A DNA stretch of 64,000 nt, taken from contig NZ_JQGK01000004.1 of the NCBI RefSeq assembly GCF_000743525.1, forward strand, positions 1-64,000, in the 5' to 3' direction. The translations under genes and the position numbers were made by a program. Origin of the DNA: Sulfurospirillum sp. SCADC (lineage in GTDB: Bacteria; Campylobacterota; Campylobacteria; Campylobacterales; Sulfurospirillaceae). The notes beneath the pieces are model-generated. The model saw only the letters and a list, made by a program, of their open reading frames with translations. It made no database searches and was not told the origin of the DNA. The stretch's first letter is position 1, and each line of letters starts with the position of its first letter. Shown here in pieces: positions 44,152-61,774 of the stretch.

Positions 44152-44526
44152 ATGGCAATTTCAAAACAAGACGTATTAGAGTATATTTCAGGTCTTAGTG
44201 TTCTTGAACTAAGTGAACTAGTCAAAGATTTCGAAGAGAAATTTGGTGTATCTGCAGCTCCTGTTATGGTAGCTGGTGCTGGTGCTGCTGTTGCGGCAGA
44301 AGCAGTTGAAGAGAAAACTGAGTTTGACGTTATCCTTAAAGATGGTGGCGAGAAGAAAATCAATGCTATTAAAGTTGTAAGAGAAATCACAGGTCTTGGT
44401 CTTAAAGAGGCTAAAGACGCTGTTGAGGGTGCACCTACAACCGTTAAAGAGGGTGTATCTAAGCAACTTGCTGAAGAGATCAAAAAGAAACTTGAAGAAG
44501 CTGGCGCTGTCGCTGAAATCAAGTAA
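44152..44526 (+). CDS. rplL: 50S ribosomal protein L7/L12
   Basis: 124 residues: an N-terminal dimerisation helix pair, an Ala/Gly/Val hinge ([17 protein letters not shown]) and the factor-binding C-terminal domain with [33 protein letters not shown]. Ribosome site AGGAG. An attenuator-like hairpin follows before rpoB. Confidence 0.98.
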   Translation: MAISKQDVLEYISGLSVLELSELVKDFEEKFGVSAAPVMVAGAGAAVAAEAVEEKTEFDVILKDGGEKKINAIKVVREITGLGLKEAKDAVEGAPTTVKEGVSKQLAEEIKKKLEEAGAVAEIK

Positions 44527-44535
44527 TTTTATTAC

Positions 44536-44566
44536 TTTAAGAGAAGCCTTGTGCTTCTCTTTTAAA
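44536..44566 (+). terminator. Attenuator-like hairpin between rplL and rpoB
   Basis: AAGAGAAGC and GCTTCTCTT pair over 9 bp around a 5-nt loop, with flanking TTT/AAA, followed by ACTTTTTCC. The position matches the partial terminator that lowers rpoBC expression relative to ribosomal proteins in E. coli. Confidence 0.7.
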
Positions 44567-44623
44567 ACTTTTTCCTTGGAAATTCATTATTAGTCGTTAC
44601 AACGTCTATCACAAGATAGATGA

Positions 44624-53354
<8,731 letters not shown>

Positions 53355-53408
53355 AAGCTATTTTTAAATAAAATTAGCACCTATTTTTTACAAAATAAAG
53401 GAAATAAT

Positions 53409-53786
53409 GTGCCAACCATTAACCAACTCGTCAGAAATGAGAGAAAAAAGGTGATTAAGAAATCAAAATCACCTGCACTTGATAAGTGCCCTCAAAGAAG
53501 AGGCGTTTGTACAAGAGTTTATACAACAACTCCTAAGAAACCAAACTCTGCTTTGAGAAAAGTTGCCAAAGTCAAATTGACCAGCGGTTTTGAAGTCATT
53601 AGCTACATCGGTGGCGAGGGACACAACCTACAAGAACACTCCATTGTATTGGTACGTGGCGGTAGGGTAAAAGATTTACCAGGTGTTAAGTACCATATCG
53701 TACGTGGTGCGCTTGATACTTCAGGTGTTGCAAAAAGAACGGTGTCTAGAAGTAAATACGGTACAAAAAGACCAAAAGCTAAATAA
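53409..53786 (+). CDS. rpsL: 30S ribosomal protein S12
   Basis: 125 residues. [12 protein letters not shown] opens the protein; [30 protein letters not shown] holds the decoding-centre loop with the lysine linked to streptomycin resistance (TTPKKPNSA), and [16 protein letters not shown] is the second site. Starts at a GTG preceded by AAAGGAAATAAT. Confidence 0.98.
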   Translation: MPTINQLVRNERKKVIKKSKSPALDKCPQRRGVCTRVYTTTPKKPNSALRKVAKVKLTSGFEVISYIGGEGHNLQEHSIVLVRGGRVKDLPGVKYHIVRGALDTSGVAKRTVSRSKYGTKRPKAK

Positions 53787-53817
53787 ATTTAACCACAGGT
53801 GATGTCCTTTGTTTTGA

Positions 53818-54330
<513 letters not shown>

Positions 54331-54340
54331 GATGACGCTG

Positions 54341-54364
54341 GGGATGTTTACATGTAAACATCCC
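54341..54364. repeat. 24-bp perfect palindrome between rpsG and fusA
   Basis: GGGATGTTTACA and its exact inverted complement TGTAAACATCCC are joined without spacer, with TTTACATGTAAA at the centre (54347-54358), followed by TTTCTT. As RNA it can fold into a hairpin with a very small loop; as DNA it is a fully symmetric site. Confidence 0.85.
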
Positions 54365-54405
54365 TTTCTTCAGAACTACACTCCTAATATAACAAGGAAA
54401 TTATA

Positions 54406-56484
54406 ATGGCAAGAAATACCCCTATTGAAATGGTTAGAAACATCGGTATTGCTGCGCACATTGATGCAGGTAAAACCACAACAACTGAAAGAATCCTTTT
54501 TTACACCGGTATCTCTCATAAAATTGGTGAGGTACACGATGGTGCTGCGACAATGGACTGGATGGAGCAAGAGAAAGAGCGAGGTATTACCATTACTTCA
54601 GCGGCTACGACATGTACATGGAAAGATCACCAAATTAACATCATCGACACCCCAGGCCACGTTGACTTCACGATTGAAGTTGAGCGTTCTATGCGTGTTC
54701 TTGATGGCGCAGTCGCTGTATTTTGTGCCGTTGGTGGCGTTCAACCCCAATCTGAAACCGTTTGGAGACAAGCGAATCGTTATCATGTTCCACGAATGGT
54801 TTTCGTTAACAAAATGGACCGTGTAGGTGCAGACTTTTATAACGTTGAAGCTCAAATTAAAAATCGCCTCAAAGCCAATCCAGTGCCTATTCAAATTCCT
54901 ATTGGTGCAGAAGAAAATTTTAAAGGTGTTATTGATCTCGTTGAGATGAAAGCGCTTGTTTGGGATGATGATGCGGCTATGGGTTCAAACTACCAAGTCG
55001 TTGAAATTCCAGCTGACCTTATGGATAAAGCAACTGAATACCGTGAGCGAATGGTTGAAGCTGTTTCTGAGACCAGTGATGAGTTGATGGAAAAATACCT
55101 TGGTGGCGAAGTGCTTACCAATGCTGAAATTAAAGCAGGTATTAAAGCGGGATGTCTTGCAATGACCTTTATTCCTATGATTTGTGGAACAGCGTTTAAA
55201 AACAAAGGTATTCAACCGATGTTAGATGCTGTTATTGATTATATGCCAGCTCCTACTGAAGTTCACGCGATTAAAGGTGAGTATGACGATGGACGTGAGT
55301 GTGTGGTTGATTCAACCGATGAGGGTGAATTTGCTGCGCTTGCATTTAAAATTATGACCGATCCTTTTGTGGGTCAATTAACCTTCGTTCGTGTGTATCG
55401 TGGTTCATTGGAAAGCGGCAGTTATGCTTACAATACAACCAAAGATAAAAAAGAGAGAATTGGTCGTTTGCTTAAAATGCATGCGAACAAAAGAGAAGAG
55501 ATCAAAGTCCTTCACTCTGGTGAAATCGGTGCGGTTGTAGGTCTTAAAGACACCCTAACCGGTGATACACTTGCGAGCGAAAAAGATCCTGTTATCTTAG
55601 AGAGAATGGTATTCCCAGATCCAGTTATCTCTGTTGCGGTTGAGCCTAAAACGAAAGCGGATCAAGAGAAAATGGGTATTGCGCTTCAAAAATTGGCGCA
55701 AGAAGATCCAAGCTTTAGAGTAGAGACCGATGAAGAGAGTGGTCAAACGATCATCTCTGGTATGGGTGAGCTTCACTTAGAGATTCTTGTTGATCGTATG
55801 CTTCGTGAGTTTAAAGTCAGTGCGGAAGTAGGTCAACCACAAGTTGCTTACCGTGAGACAATTCGTGCCTCAGTTAACCAAGAATACAAATACGCAAAAC
55901 AATCAGGAGGGCGAGGACAATACGGTCACGTTTACCTCAAAATCGAACCTCAAGATGCAGGTGCTGGTTATGAGTTTATCAACGACATCAAAGGTGGAGC
56001 AATTCCAAAAGAGTTTATCCCTGCGGTTGATAAAGGTATTAAAGAAGCTTTGGGTGCGGGTGTACTTGCAGGTTATAAAGTGGAAGACGTTAAAGTTACC
56101 CTTTATGATGGAAGTTACCATGATGTTGACTCCTCTGAGATGGCGTTTAAATTGGCTGCTTCTATGGGCTTTAAAGAGGGTTGTCGTAAAGCAAAACCGG
56201 TTATTCTTGAGCCAATTATGAAAGTGGAAGTTGAAACTCCAGAAGACTTTATGGGTGATGTTATTGGCGATCTTAACCGTCGTCGTGGACAAATCAACTC
56301 AATGGATGATAGAAGTGGTAACAAAATTGTTAACGCATTCTGCCCGTTGGCTGAAATGTTCGGTTACTCTACAGACCTTAGAAGTCAAACTCAAGGCCGC
56401 GCTTCTTACTCTATGGAATTTGATCACTATGATGAAGTACCTAGAAACGTTGCAGAAGAAATTATCAAAAAACGTAACGGTTAA
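54406..56484 (+). CDS. fusA: Elongation factor G
   Basis: A 692-residue translocase GTPase. [19 protein letters not shown] is the P-loop, [23 protein letters not shown] switch [12 protein letters not shown] the guanine site; the C-terminal domains IV-V ([23 protein letters not shown]-type region) are complete. AAGGAAATTATA precedes the ATG. Last gene of the rpsL-rpsG-fusA transcript. Confidence 0.98.
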   Translation: MARNTPIEMVRNIGIAAHIDAGKTTTTERILFYTGISHKIGEVHDGAATMDWMEQEKERGITITSAATTCTWKDHQINIIDTPGHVDFTIEVERSMRVLDGAVAVFCAVGGVQPQSETVWRQANRYHVPRMVFVNKMDRVGADFYNVEAQIKNRLKANPVPIQIPIGAEENFKGVIDLVEMKALVWDDDAAMGSNYQVVEIPADLMDKATEYRERMVEAVSETSDELMEKYLGGEVLTNAEIKAGIKAGCLAMTFIPMICGTAFKNKGIQPMLDAVIDYMPAPTEVHAIKGEYDDGRECVVDSTDEGEFAALAFKIMTDPFVGQLTFVRVYRGSLESGSYAYNTTKDKKERIGRLLKMHANKREEIKVLHSGEIGAVVGLKDTLTGDTLASEKDPVILERMVFPDPVISVAVEPKTKADQEKMGIALQKLAQEDPSFRVETDEESGQTIISGMGELHLEILVDRMLREFKVSAEVGQPQVAYRETIRASVNQEYKYAKQSGGRGQYGHVYLKIEPQDAGAGYEFINDIKGGAIPKEFIPAVDKGIKEALGAGVLAGYKVEDVKVTLYDGSYHDVDSSEMAFKLAASMGFKEGCRKAKPVILEPIMKVEVETPEDFMGDVIGDLNRRRGQINSMDDRSGNKIVNAFCPLAEMFGYSTDLRSQTQGRASYSMEFDHYDEVPRNVAEEIIKKRNG

Positions 56485-56494
56485 TTCGTTTACA

Positions 56495-56520
56495 TGTAAA
56501 GAGTCTTCGGGCTCTTTACA
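56495..56520 (+). terminator. Hairpin after fusA using half of the palindrome
   Basis: TGTAAAGAG and CTCTTTACA pair over 9 bp with the loop TCTTCGGG. The left arm is the right half of a TTTACATGTAAA copy (56489-56500). No T-run follows directly. Confidence 0.65.
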
Positions 56521-56588
56521 CCCCTGTTTCTACCAAAATCTTCCAAACGCACTCTTTTTACAATTCACTAAAAATGACATTTTTAGCC

Positions 56589-56616
56589 TTAACTATCAAC
56601 AATAAATCGCTATAAT
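56589..56616 (+). promoter_or_regulatory. Probable promoter of metNIQ
   Basis: TTAACT (56589-56594) and TATAAT (56611-56616) are 16 bp apart, about 40 bp before the metN start. No SAM riboswitch or Met box was recognised in the short leader. Confidence 0.6.
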
Positions 56617-56656
56617 CTCGCGTTTTGGATGAAATACTTCTCGCAAAGGTTAACAC

Positions 56657-57616
56657 GTGATAGAGATAAAAAATCTCAGTAAATACTTTAACGACCAAAA
56701 AGTTTTAGACGACATCAGTTTACATGTAAATGCAGGTGAAATATTTGCCATCGTTGGGCACAGTGGTGCAGGTAAATCAACGCTGCTTCGTTGTATCAAC
56801 GGGCTGGAACGCTTTAGTGATGGCGATCTTATGGTATTAGACAAAGAGGTTAAAACACTCAACGCGCATGGTCTGAATGAATTAAGAAGCCAAATTGGTA
56901 TGATCTTTCAAAACTTCTCACTGCTCAATCAAAAAAATGTGTATGAAAATATCGCGCTTCCGATGCGTGTTTGGAGCTATAGCACAGAAGCGATTCAAAA
57001 AAGAGTCGATGAGCTTTTAAGTCTTGTGGGACTTGAGGCTAAAAAGTTTGTCTATCCTAAAGAGCTCAGTGGTGGTCAAAAACAACGTGTTGCGATTGCA
57101 AGGGCACTCACGCTTAATCCTAAAATACTGCTCAGCGATGAAGCGACATCCGCCCTTGATCCCAATACCACCCAATCAATTTTAGAACTTTTACAAGAGA
57201 TTAACATCAAACTGGGTGTTACGATCATCATCGTGACCCATGAAATGGACGTTGTCAAAAAAGTGGCATCGCGTGCTTTGCTCTTAGAGGATGGTAAGGT
57301 CATTGGTCTTGGACGGATTGAAGATCTTTTTTTAAGACCCGATGAAACGATGATGCGGTTTTTGGGTGAAGATGAAGAGCTCCCAACGGAGGGTGTGAAT
57401 ATCAGGCTGTTCTTTCCTCATACGATCTCTTATCAACCCATTGTGACACAGATGGCGCGAGAGCTTGATGTGAATTTCACAATTGTCTGGGGAAAGCTTG
57501 AAAAGCTTAACGACCATGTGGTTGGCTCGCTTGTGATCAATATGGATGAAAAGACCTCCGGTAGAATAACAGACTATTTGCACGAAAAAACGGAAGTCAT
57601 TTGGGAGGTACTCTAA
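56657..57616 (+). CDS. metN: Methionine ABC transporter, ATPase MetN
   Basis: A 319-residue ATPase: Walker A GHSGAGKSTLLR, signature LSGGQKQRVAIARAL, Walker B ILLSDEATSALDP, His in VTHEMDVV. The C-terminal 80 residues form the ACT-like NIL domain (PIVTQMARELDVNFTIVWGKLEKL) that lets internal methionine shut the transporter down. Translation starts at a GTG with AAAGG upstream. Ser-Leu-His-Val-Asn near residue 25 is encoded by an exact TTTACATGTAAA. Confidence 0.95.
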   Translation: MIEIKNLSKYFNDQKVLDDISLHVNAGEIFAIVGHSGAGKSTLLRCINGLERFSDGDLMVLDKEVKTLNAHGLNELRSQIGMIFQNFSLLNQKNVYENIALPMRVWSYSTEAIQKRVDELLSLVGLEAKKFVYPKELSGGQKQRVAIARALTLNPKILLSDEATSALDPNTTQSILELLQEINIKLGVTIIIVTHEMDVVKKVASRALLLEDGKVIGLGRIEDLFLRPDETMMRFLGEDEELPTEGVNIRLFFPHTISYQPIVTQMARELDVNFTIVWGKLEKLNDHVVGSLVINMDEKTSGRITDYLHEKTEVIWEVL

Positions 57617-57617
57617 G

Positions 57618-58298
57618 ATGGAACAGACTATTACATCATTTTTTGAAAAATCTTTCGTCATGAAAAGCGTGCTCATTGATGCAGTCATTGAGACACTCAC
57701 GATGAGCCTTGTTTCAACGTTTTTGGCAACATTCATTGGGTTTATGCTGGCGATTGTGCTCATAATCACCGATAAAAATGGCATCTCGCCCAATCGATAC
57801 ACCTATAAATTCTTAGATGTCACGATCAATATGTTGCGCTCATTTCCGTTTATTATCCTCATCATCGTCTTGTTTCCTGTGACAAAATTTTTGGTTGGAA
57901 AGCATACGGGAACGTTCGCGATGATTGTACCGCTTACGATTGGAACAGCTCCTTTTATCGCTCGCATGATCGAAGGTGCTTTTAAAGAGGTAGATAAAAG
58001 TGTTGTTGAAGCGGCACAATCGTTTGGAACGAATAAATTTCAAATCATTTTCCGCGTGCTTTTGCCTGAAGCATTTCCAAGCATTATCTCTGCGATTACG
58101 CTCTCGTTGATCATTATTGTCGGTTTTTCAGCGATGGCAGGCACCGTTGGTGGTGGCGGTCTTGGCGCAGTAGCAATGAATTATGGTTATTACCGGTTTG
58201 ATGCGCTTTATATCTTTTGGACGGTTTTTATCTTGATTGTGCTTGTGCAGATTTTTCAAAGCTTGGGGGATATTCTCTATAAAATTGTGAAGCATTAA
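57618..58298 (+). CDS. metI: Methionine ABC transporter, permease MetI
   Basis: A 226-residue permease with five to six helices. The EAA loop is VVEAAQSFGTNKFQIIFRVLLPEAFPS, and FSAMAGTVGGGGLGAVAMNYGYYRFD is the MetI signature. One base separates it from metN. A long hairpin follows before metQ. Confidence 0.95.
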   Translation: MEQTITSFFEKSFVMKSVLIDAVIETLTMSLVSTFLATFIGFMLAIVLIITDKNGISPNRYTYKFLDVTINMLRSFPFIILIIVLFPVTKFLVGKHTGTFAMIVPLTIGTAPFIARMIEGAFKEVDKSVVEAAQSFGTNKFQIIFRVLLPEAFPSIISAITLSLIIIVGFSAMAGTVGGGGLGAVAMNYGYYRFDALYIFWTVFILIVLVQIFQSLGDILYKIVKH

Positions 58299-58355
58299 CG
58301 CTAAGTTTTCCGTGTCATTCAGTCCCTTTTAATGCGAATGACGTTAGGATTTCAC

Positions 58356-58391
58356 AAATGTATAGTAAACAAAGTGTTTTACTATACATTT
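58356..58391 (+). terminator. Intercistronic hairpin between metI and metQ
   Basis: AAATGTATAGTAAA and TTTACTATACATTT form a perfect 14-bp A/T-rich stem with an 8-nt loop. It may uncouple metQ from metNI by partial termination or by protecting a processed metQ mRNA, or be an operator for an unknown regulator. Confidence 0.65.
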
Positions 58392-58411
58392 AGTTATTTT
58401 AAGGAGTACAC

Positions 58412-59233
58412 ATGTATAAACGTTTAGGGGCTATTTTTGTGGGAGCCGTGCTTGCCTTTAGTGGGTGCAGTGGCGATAAAAAAGGTGAAGATAAAGTAAC
58501 TTCAAAAGAAGATAAAAGTGCGAAAACAATTATTGTTGGGGCAACACCCGTACCACATTCTGAGATATTGGAAATTGCAAAACCTCTTTTAGCCAAAGAA
58601 GGGTATACACTTGAGATCAAAGTCTTTAATGATTATGTGATTCCCAATAAAGTGACCGACAGCGGTGAAATTGATGCGAACTTTTTTCAACATACACCGT
58701 ATTTGAACGAGTTTAATAAAAGCCAAGGCACAAAATTGGTGAGTGTGGGCAATATTCACATCGAGCCAATTGGTGTTTACTCTAAAAAGATTAAAGCGCT
58801 TTCTGAGCTTAAAGAGGGTGATAGTGTCGCAATTCCTAATGATCCAAGTAATGCTGGACGTGCTTTGGATGTTTTAGTAAATGCAGGCCTCATCAAACTC
58901 AAAGATGCTGAACATAAAACTAAACTGGACATCGTGGAAAATCCAAAAAACCTTACCTTCACAGAGCTTGAAGCAGCGCAACTGCCTCGTGTGATTGAAG
59001 ATTTTACGATTGCGGTCATTAACACCAATTACGCGCTTCCTGTAGGACTCAATCCAAGTACCGATGCGCTAGCCCTAGAGTCTGCGAATTCTCCGTATGC
59101 CAATATTTTGGTCGTTAAAGCGGGCAATGAGAATAGCGACAAAACCAAAGCATTGCTCAAAGCGGTTCAATCCGATGAAGTGAAAAAGTTTATCGTTGAA
59201 AAATACAAAGGCGCCATTGTTCCTGCGTTTTAA
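58412..59233 (+). CDS. metQ: Methionine-binding lipoprotein MetQ
   Basis: A 273-residue lipoprotein with lipobox FSGC (Cys19). KTIIVGATPVPHSEILEIAKPLLAKEGYTLEIKVFNDYVIPNKV and GEIDANFFQHTPYLNEF are NlpA/MetQ signatures, and VAIPNDPSNAGRAL is the mid-protein hinge. It captures methionine for MetNI. AAGGAG precedes the ATG. A terminator follows. Confidence 0.95.
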   Translation: MYKRLGAIFVGAVLAFSGCSGDKKGEDKVTSKEDKSAKTIIVGATPVPHSEILEIAKPLLAKEGYTLEIKVFNDYVIPNKVTDSGEIDANFFQHTPYLNEFNKSQGTKLVSVGNIHIEPIGVYSKKIKALSELKEGDSVAIPNDPSNAGRALDVLVNAGLIKLKDAEHKTKLDIVENPKNLTFTELEAAQLPRVIEDFTIAVINTNYALPVGLNPSTDALALESANSPYANILVVKAGNENSDKTKALLKAVQSDEVKKFIVEKYKGAIVPAF

Positions 59234-59255
59234 CGCATCATTGACGCATTCTTTC

Positions 59256-59287
59256 AATCAAAGTGTCTCTTCGGATACACTTTGATT
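59256..59287 (+). terminator. Terminator of metNIQ
   Basis: AATCAAAGTGT and ACACTTTGATT form an 11-bp perfect stem with a 10-nt loop, followed by CTTTCTCCTTT, 23 nt after the metQ stop. Confidence 0.82.
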
Positions 59288-59351
59288 CTTTCTCCTTTAA
59301 CTTTCCTAAGTCTATTTTTGTTATAATCCCGCCACACAAAATCTCGCCAAT

Positions 59352-59428
59352 GTCCCCATAGCTCAGCAGGATAGAGCATCAAATTCCTAATTTGAAGGCC
59401 GTGCGTTCGAATCGCGCTGGGGACACCA
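59352..59428 (+). tRNA. tRNA-Arg (anticodon CCT)
   Basis: Acceptor GTCCCCA/TGGGGAC, D-arm AGCTCAGCAGGATAGAGC, anticodon stem CAAAT/ATTTG with loop TCCTA giving CCT, T-arm CGTTCGAATCG, encoded CCA. A TATAAT at 59322-59327 is a likely -10 box. Single tRNA. Confidence 0.93.
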
Positions 59429-59606
59429 CCACTTTTTAATTCCTTCTTCAAACTAAATGTTTGATCTTTTCATTCTCATCCCATAACAATTAATGAAACG
59501 TTTCAAAAACTACATTATAATTTTCTATATGATTGAATTAAACACCACCTAAAACGATTCGTTCTAAAAGAAGATCAATCTGTTATACTTTATACAGGAG
59601 AAAACG

Positions 59607-60059
59607 ATGGATGAACTTGATGTACAAATTCTAAAATTACTGGAACACACGGGTAGACTTTCCCATGAAGAGATTGGAAAATTGGTTCATATCTCAAGAC
59701 CTGCTGTGCATCAGCGTGTGGCTAAGCTTGAGAAAAATGGGGTGATTAAAGGGTATCGCGCTATTCTTGATTGGAAAATGCTGGAGCAAAAAATTCAAGC
59801 GTATATCTTTATCAAAGTGAAATGCCAATCGTTTCAAGAGATTACTTCAAAAATTCTCAATATCCCCTTAGAGAACGGTGCCATTTTAGAGTGTCAGCGC
59901 TTAGCAGGCGAGTGGTGCATGGTGTTAAAAGTACGTGTGAGTTCTCCGGATGATATTACGCATTTTTTGGATGAGCTTGTAACGTTTTCTGAAGTGTATG
60001 AGACATCGACCACGTTTGTTCTCTCAACCTTGCATGAAAACGGCTTTAGTGAACTGTAA
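59607..60059 (+). CDS. Lrp/AsnC-family transcription regulator
   Basis: A 150-residue protein of full family length: an N-terminal winged helix-turn-helix (LDVQILKLLEHTGRLSHEEIGKLVHISRPAVHQRVAKLEKNGVIKGYRAIL) and a C-terminal RAM ligand-binding domain (AYIFIKVKCQS..CQRLAGEWCMVLKV). Such proteins sense amino acids and often regulate an adjacent transporter. The ribosome site is AGGAGAAAACG. The gene just downstream is a truncated EamA transporter, its likely former target. Confidence 0.9.
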   Translation: MDELDVQILKLLEHTGRLSHEEIGKLVHISRPAVHQRVAKLEKNGVIKGYRAILDWKMLEQKIQAYIFIKVKCQSFQEITSKILNIPLENGAILECQRLAGEWCMVLKVRVSSPDDITHFLDELVTFSEVYETSTTFVLSTLHENGFSEL

Positions 60060-60078
60060 AATAGAAGAAGGAAAATAA

Positions 60079-60849
60079 GCATGCGCACTTTTATATGGTT
60101 TTGTAGTGGTGAAAGAGAAAAAGCATCCTAGGCTTATTGAATGGAGAGATACCACAATCATTGGCATTTTATTGCTTTCGGCAGGAAATGGATTTTTAGT
60201 GATTGCTGAGAAAACGATTCCTTCTTCCATTGCGGCTATTGTGATTGCAACGGTTCCTTTGTGGATGATAGTGATCGCTTGGTTACTCAAAATTCAAACC
60301 AAACCCAACAAAAGCACGCTTATAGGAACGCTGATTGGCTTTATCGGTGTAGTGATTTTGATGTTTCCCTTTCATCAAGAACATCTTCGCTTTGATACAT
60401 TTGGGCTTTTGATTACACTCTTAGGTGCCATTTTATGGTCATTAGGCTCCATCTATTCTCAAAAAGCAACCTTGCCCTCTTCGGTGATGCTCTCAACCGC
60501 GATGCAGATGCTCTCAGGTGGCTTGGTTTTAATGATCACTGCAACGCTCTTTGGCGAATGGCAACAGTTTCAGATAGAAACGCTCTCTTTGCGCTCGGTG
60601 TTGGCTTTGGCGTATTTAGTGTTGATTGGCTCTTTGGTGGGCTTTAGCGCGTATGTCTGGCTTTTAAAAAATGCCTCACCTTATCTTGCCTCAACCTATG
60701 CCTTTGTCAATCCGATGGTCGCACTTTTTTTAGGGTACTTTTTTGCCGATGAAGTGCTAAGTGTGAAAGCGTTGATCGCAACGGTGTTGATTATCAGCGC
60801 GGTGGTGATGATCACTCTTTCAAAAGCCAAAAAAAGATTACACCAGTAG
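60079..60849 (+). pseudogene. EamA/YedA-like transporter lacking its N-terminus
   Basis: The frame shows the inner part of a YedA-type DMT transporter: LLLSAGNGFLVIAEKTIPSSIAAIVIATVPLW and later SYVYLASTYAFVNPMVALFLGYFF-like ending (SPYLASTYAFVNPMVALFLGYFFADEVL). Full members have about 300 residues and ten helices. Here in-frame similarity starts right after a stop at 60076 with ACALLYGFVVVKEKKHPRL, the end of helix 2, so the first 55 or so residues are missing. GTG codons at 60106 could still yield a 247-residue product with about eight helices. Probably a 5'-deleted relic; a working short transporter cannot be excluded. Confidence 0.6.
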
Positions 60850-61653
60850 CGCATCAATGTGTGCGATCTCAAGAGGAGTGAGCGTAAACTCACCGATGCT
60901 TAAATCCTCTTTCATGTGTTGGGCGGAGGTGGTGCCATTGAGGGGGATGATACCTTGGTGCATCACGTAACGGTAAAAAATTTGCGCAGCACTTTTGTTG
61001 TAATTTTGAGCCATTTTTTGAAGAAGGGGTGAGTGCAAAATATGCGGATTGGCACTGAGTGTCCAAAAGCTCTGATAGATCATCCCTTTCTCCTTTAGCC
61101 AAGCGCGAAGCGTTGTATCGTAATGAACGTCTGCGTAAAAACGGTTTTGAACGATGGAGGGTTTAATGCGCGCATCTTCAAAGAGTTTGTGCAACAACGA
61201 AGGATCATAGCAGTTGCTAATGCCGATACGACGGACATCCCCTTTGTCAAATAGCGATTCAAAGACTCTCCAAGCTTTGAGTAAATTCACATAAGGAAAA
61301 AGGGGCGAATGCAATAAAAAAGAGTCCAGATAGTCTGTTTGCAAATTGTGCTTGGAGACATGACACGACGTGATAATCTGCTCTTCTAGCGTGGCGTTAG
61401 CATCATAAGGAAGACGCTGTGGGTCTTGACCTGAAAGTGGCGTAAACTTGGTTTGAATAAAAAGCTCTTCTCTTTTTCCACCTTTTTGGTAAAAACGAGC
61501 ACACCCTTCGCCGACGAGTGCTTCTTCATAATGCTTAGGTTGGCACGCCGTATCGATGCCTCTAAAGCCACTTTCAAGCGCTAAAGCGACTAAATCTGCC
61601 GTGCGCTCTTTTTTCCATGCGGTGCCATACAGCATAAGTGGAATAGTGTTCAT
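60838..61653 (-). CDS. Aldo/keto reductase
   Basis: A 271-residue TIM-barrel NADPH oxidoreductase. The catalytic tetrad is visible: Asp in GFRGIDTA, Tyr in KHYEEALVG, Lys in IQTKF and His in SFLLHSP. IGISNCYDPSLL and NGTTSAQHMKEDL are typical barrel segments. The substrate, a carbonyl compound, is unknown. It ends 12 nt inside the convergent truncated transporter frame. A TTACATGTAA lies in the 120-bp spacer to the divergent gene. Confidence 0.87.
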   Translation of the reverse strand: MNTIPLMLYGTAWKKERTADLVALALESGFRGIDTACQPKHYEEALVGEGCARFYQKGGKREELFIQTKFTPLSGQDPQRLPYDANATLEEQIITSCHVSKHNLQTDYLDSFLLHSPLFPYVNLLKAWRVFESLFDKGDVRRIGISNCYDPSLLHKLFEDARIKPSIVQNRFYADVHYDTTLRAWLKEKGMIYQSFWTLSANPHILHSPLLQKMAQNYNKSAAQIFYRYVMHQGIIPLNGTTSAQHMKEDLSIGEFTLTPLEIAHIDALLV

Positions 61654-61774
61654 GAAAACTCCTTTGCCTTATTATAAAGGATTTTGTTTCAAGGGTGCTT
61701 TTTTTGCAAGATTAAACCTTACATGTAAAGCGTTCCATAGAGATGACGCTGTAGCATAGCACAAAGGAGTCACG

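Noticed and set aside
56617-56656. SAM riboswitch or Met box before metN
   Set aside because: The leader from the likely promoter to the GTG is only about 40 nt and shows no such structure.
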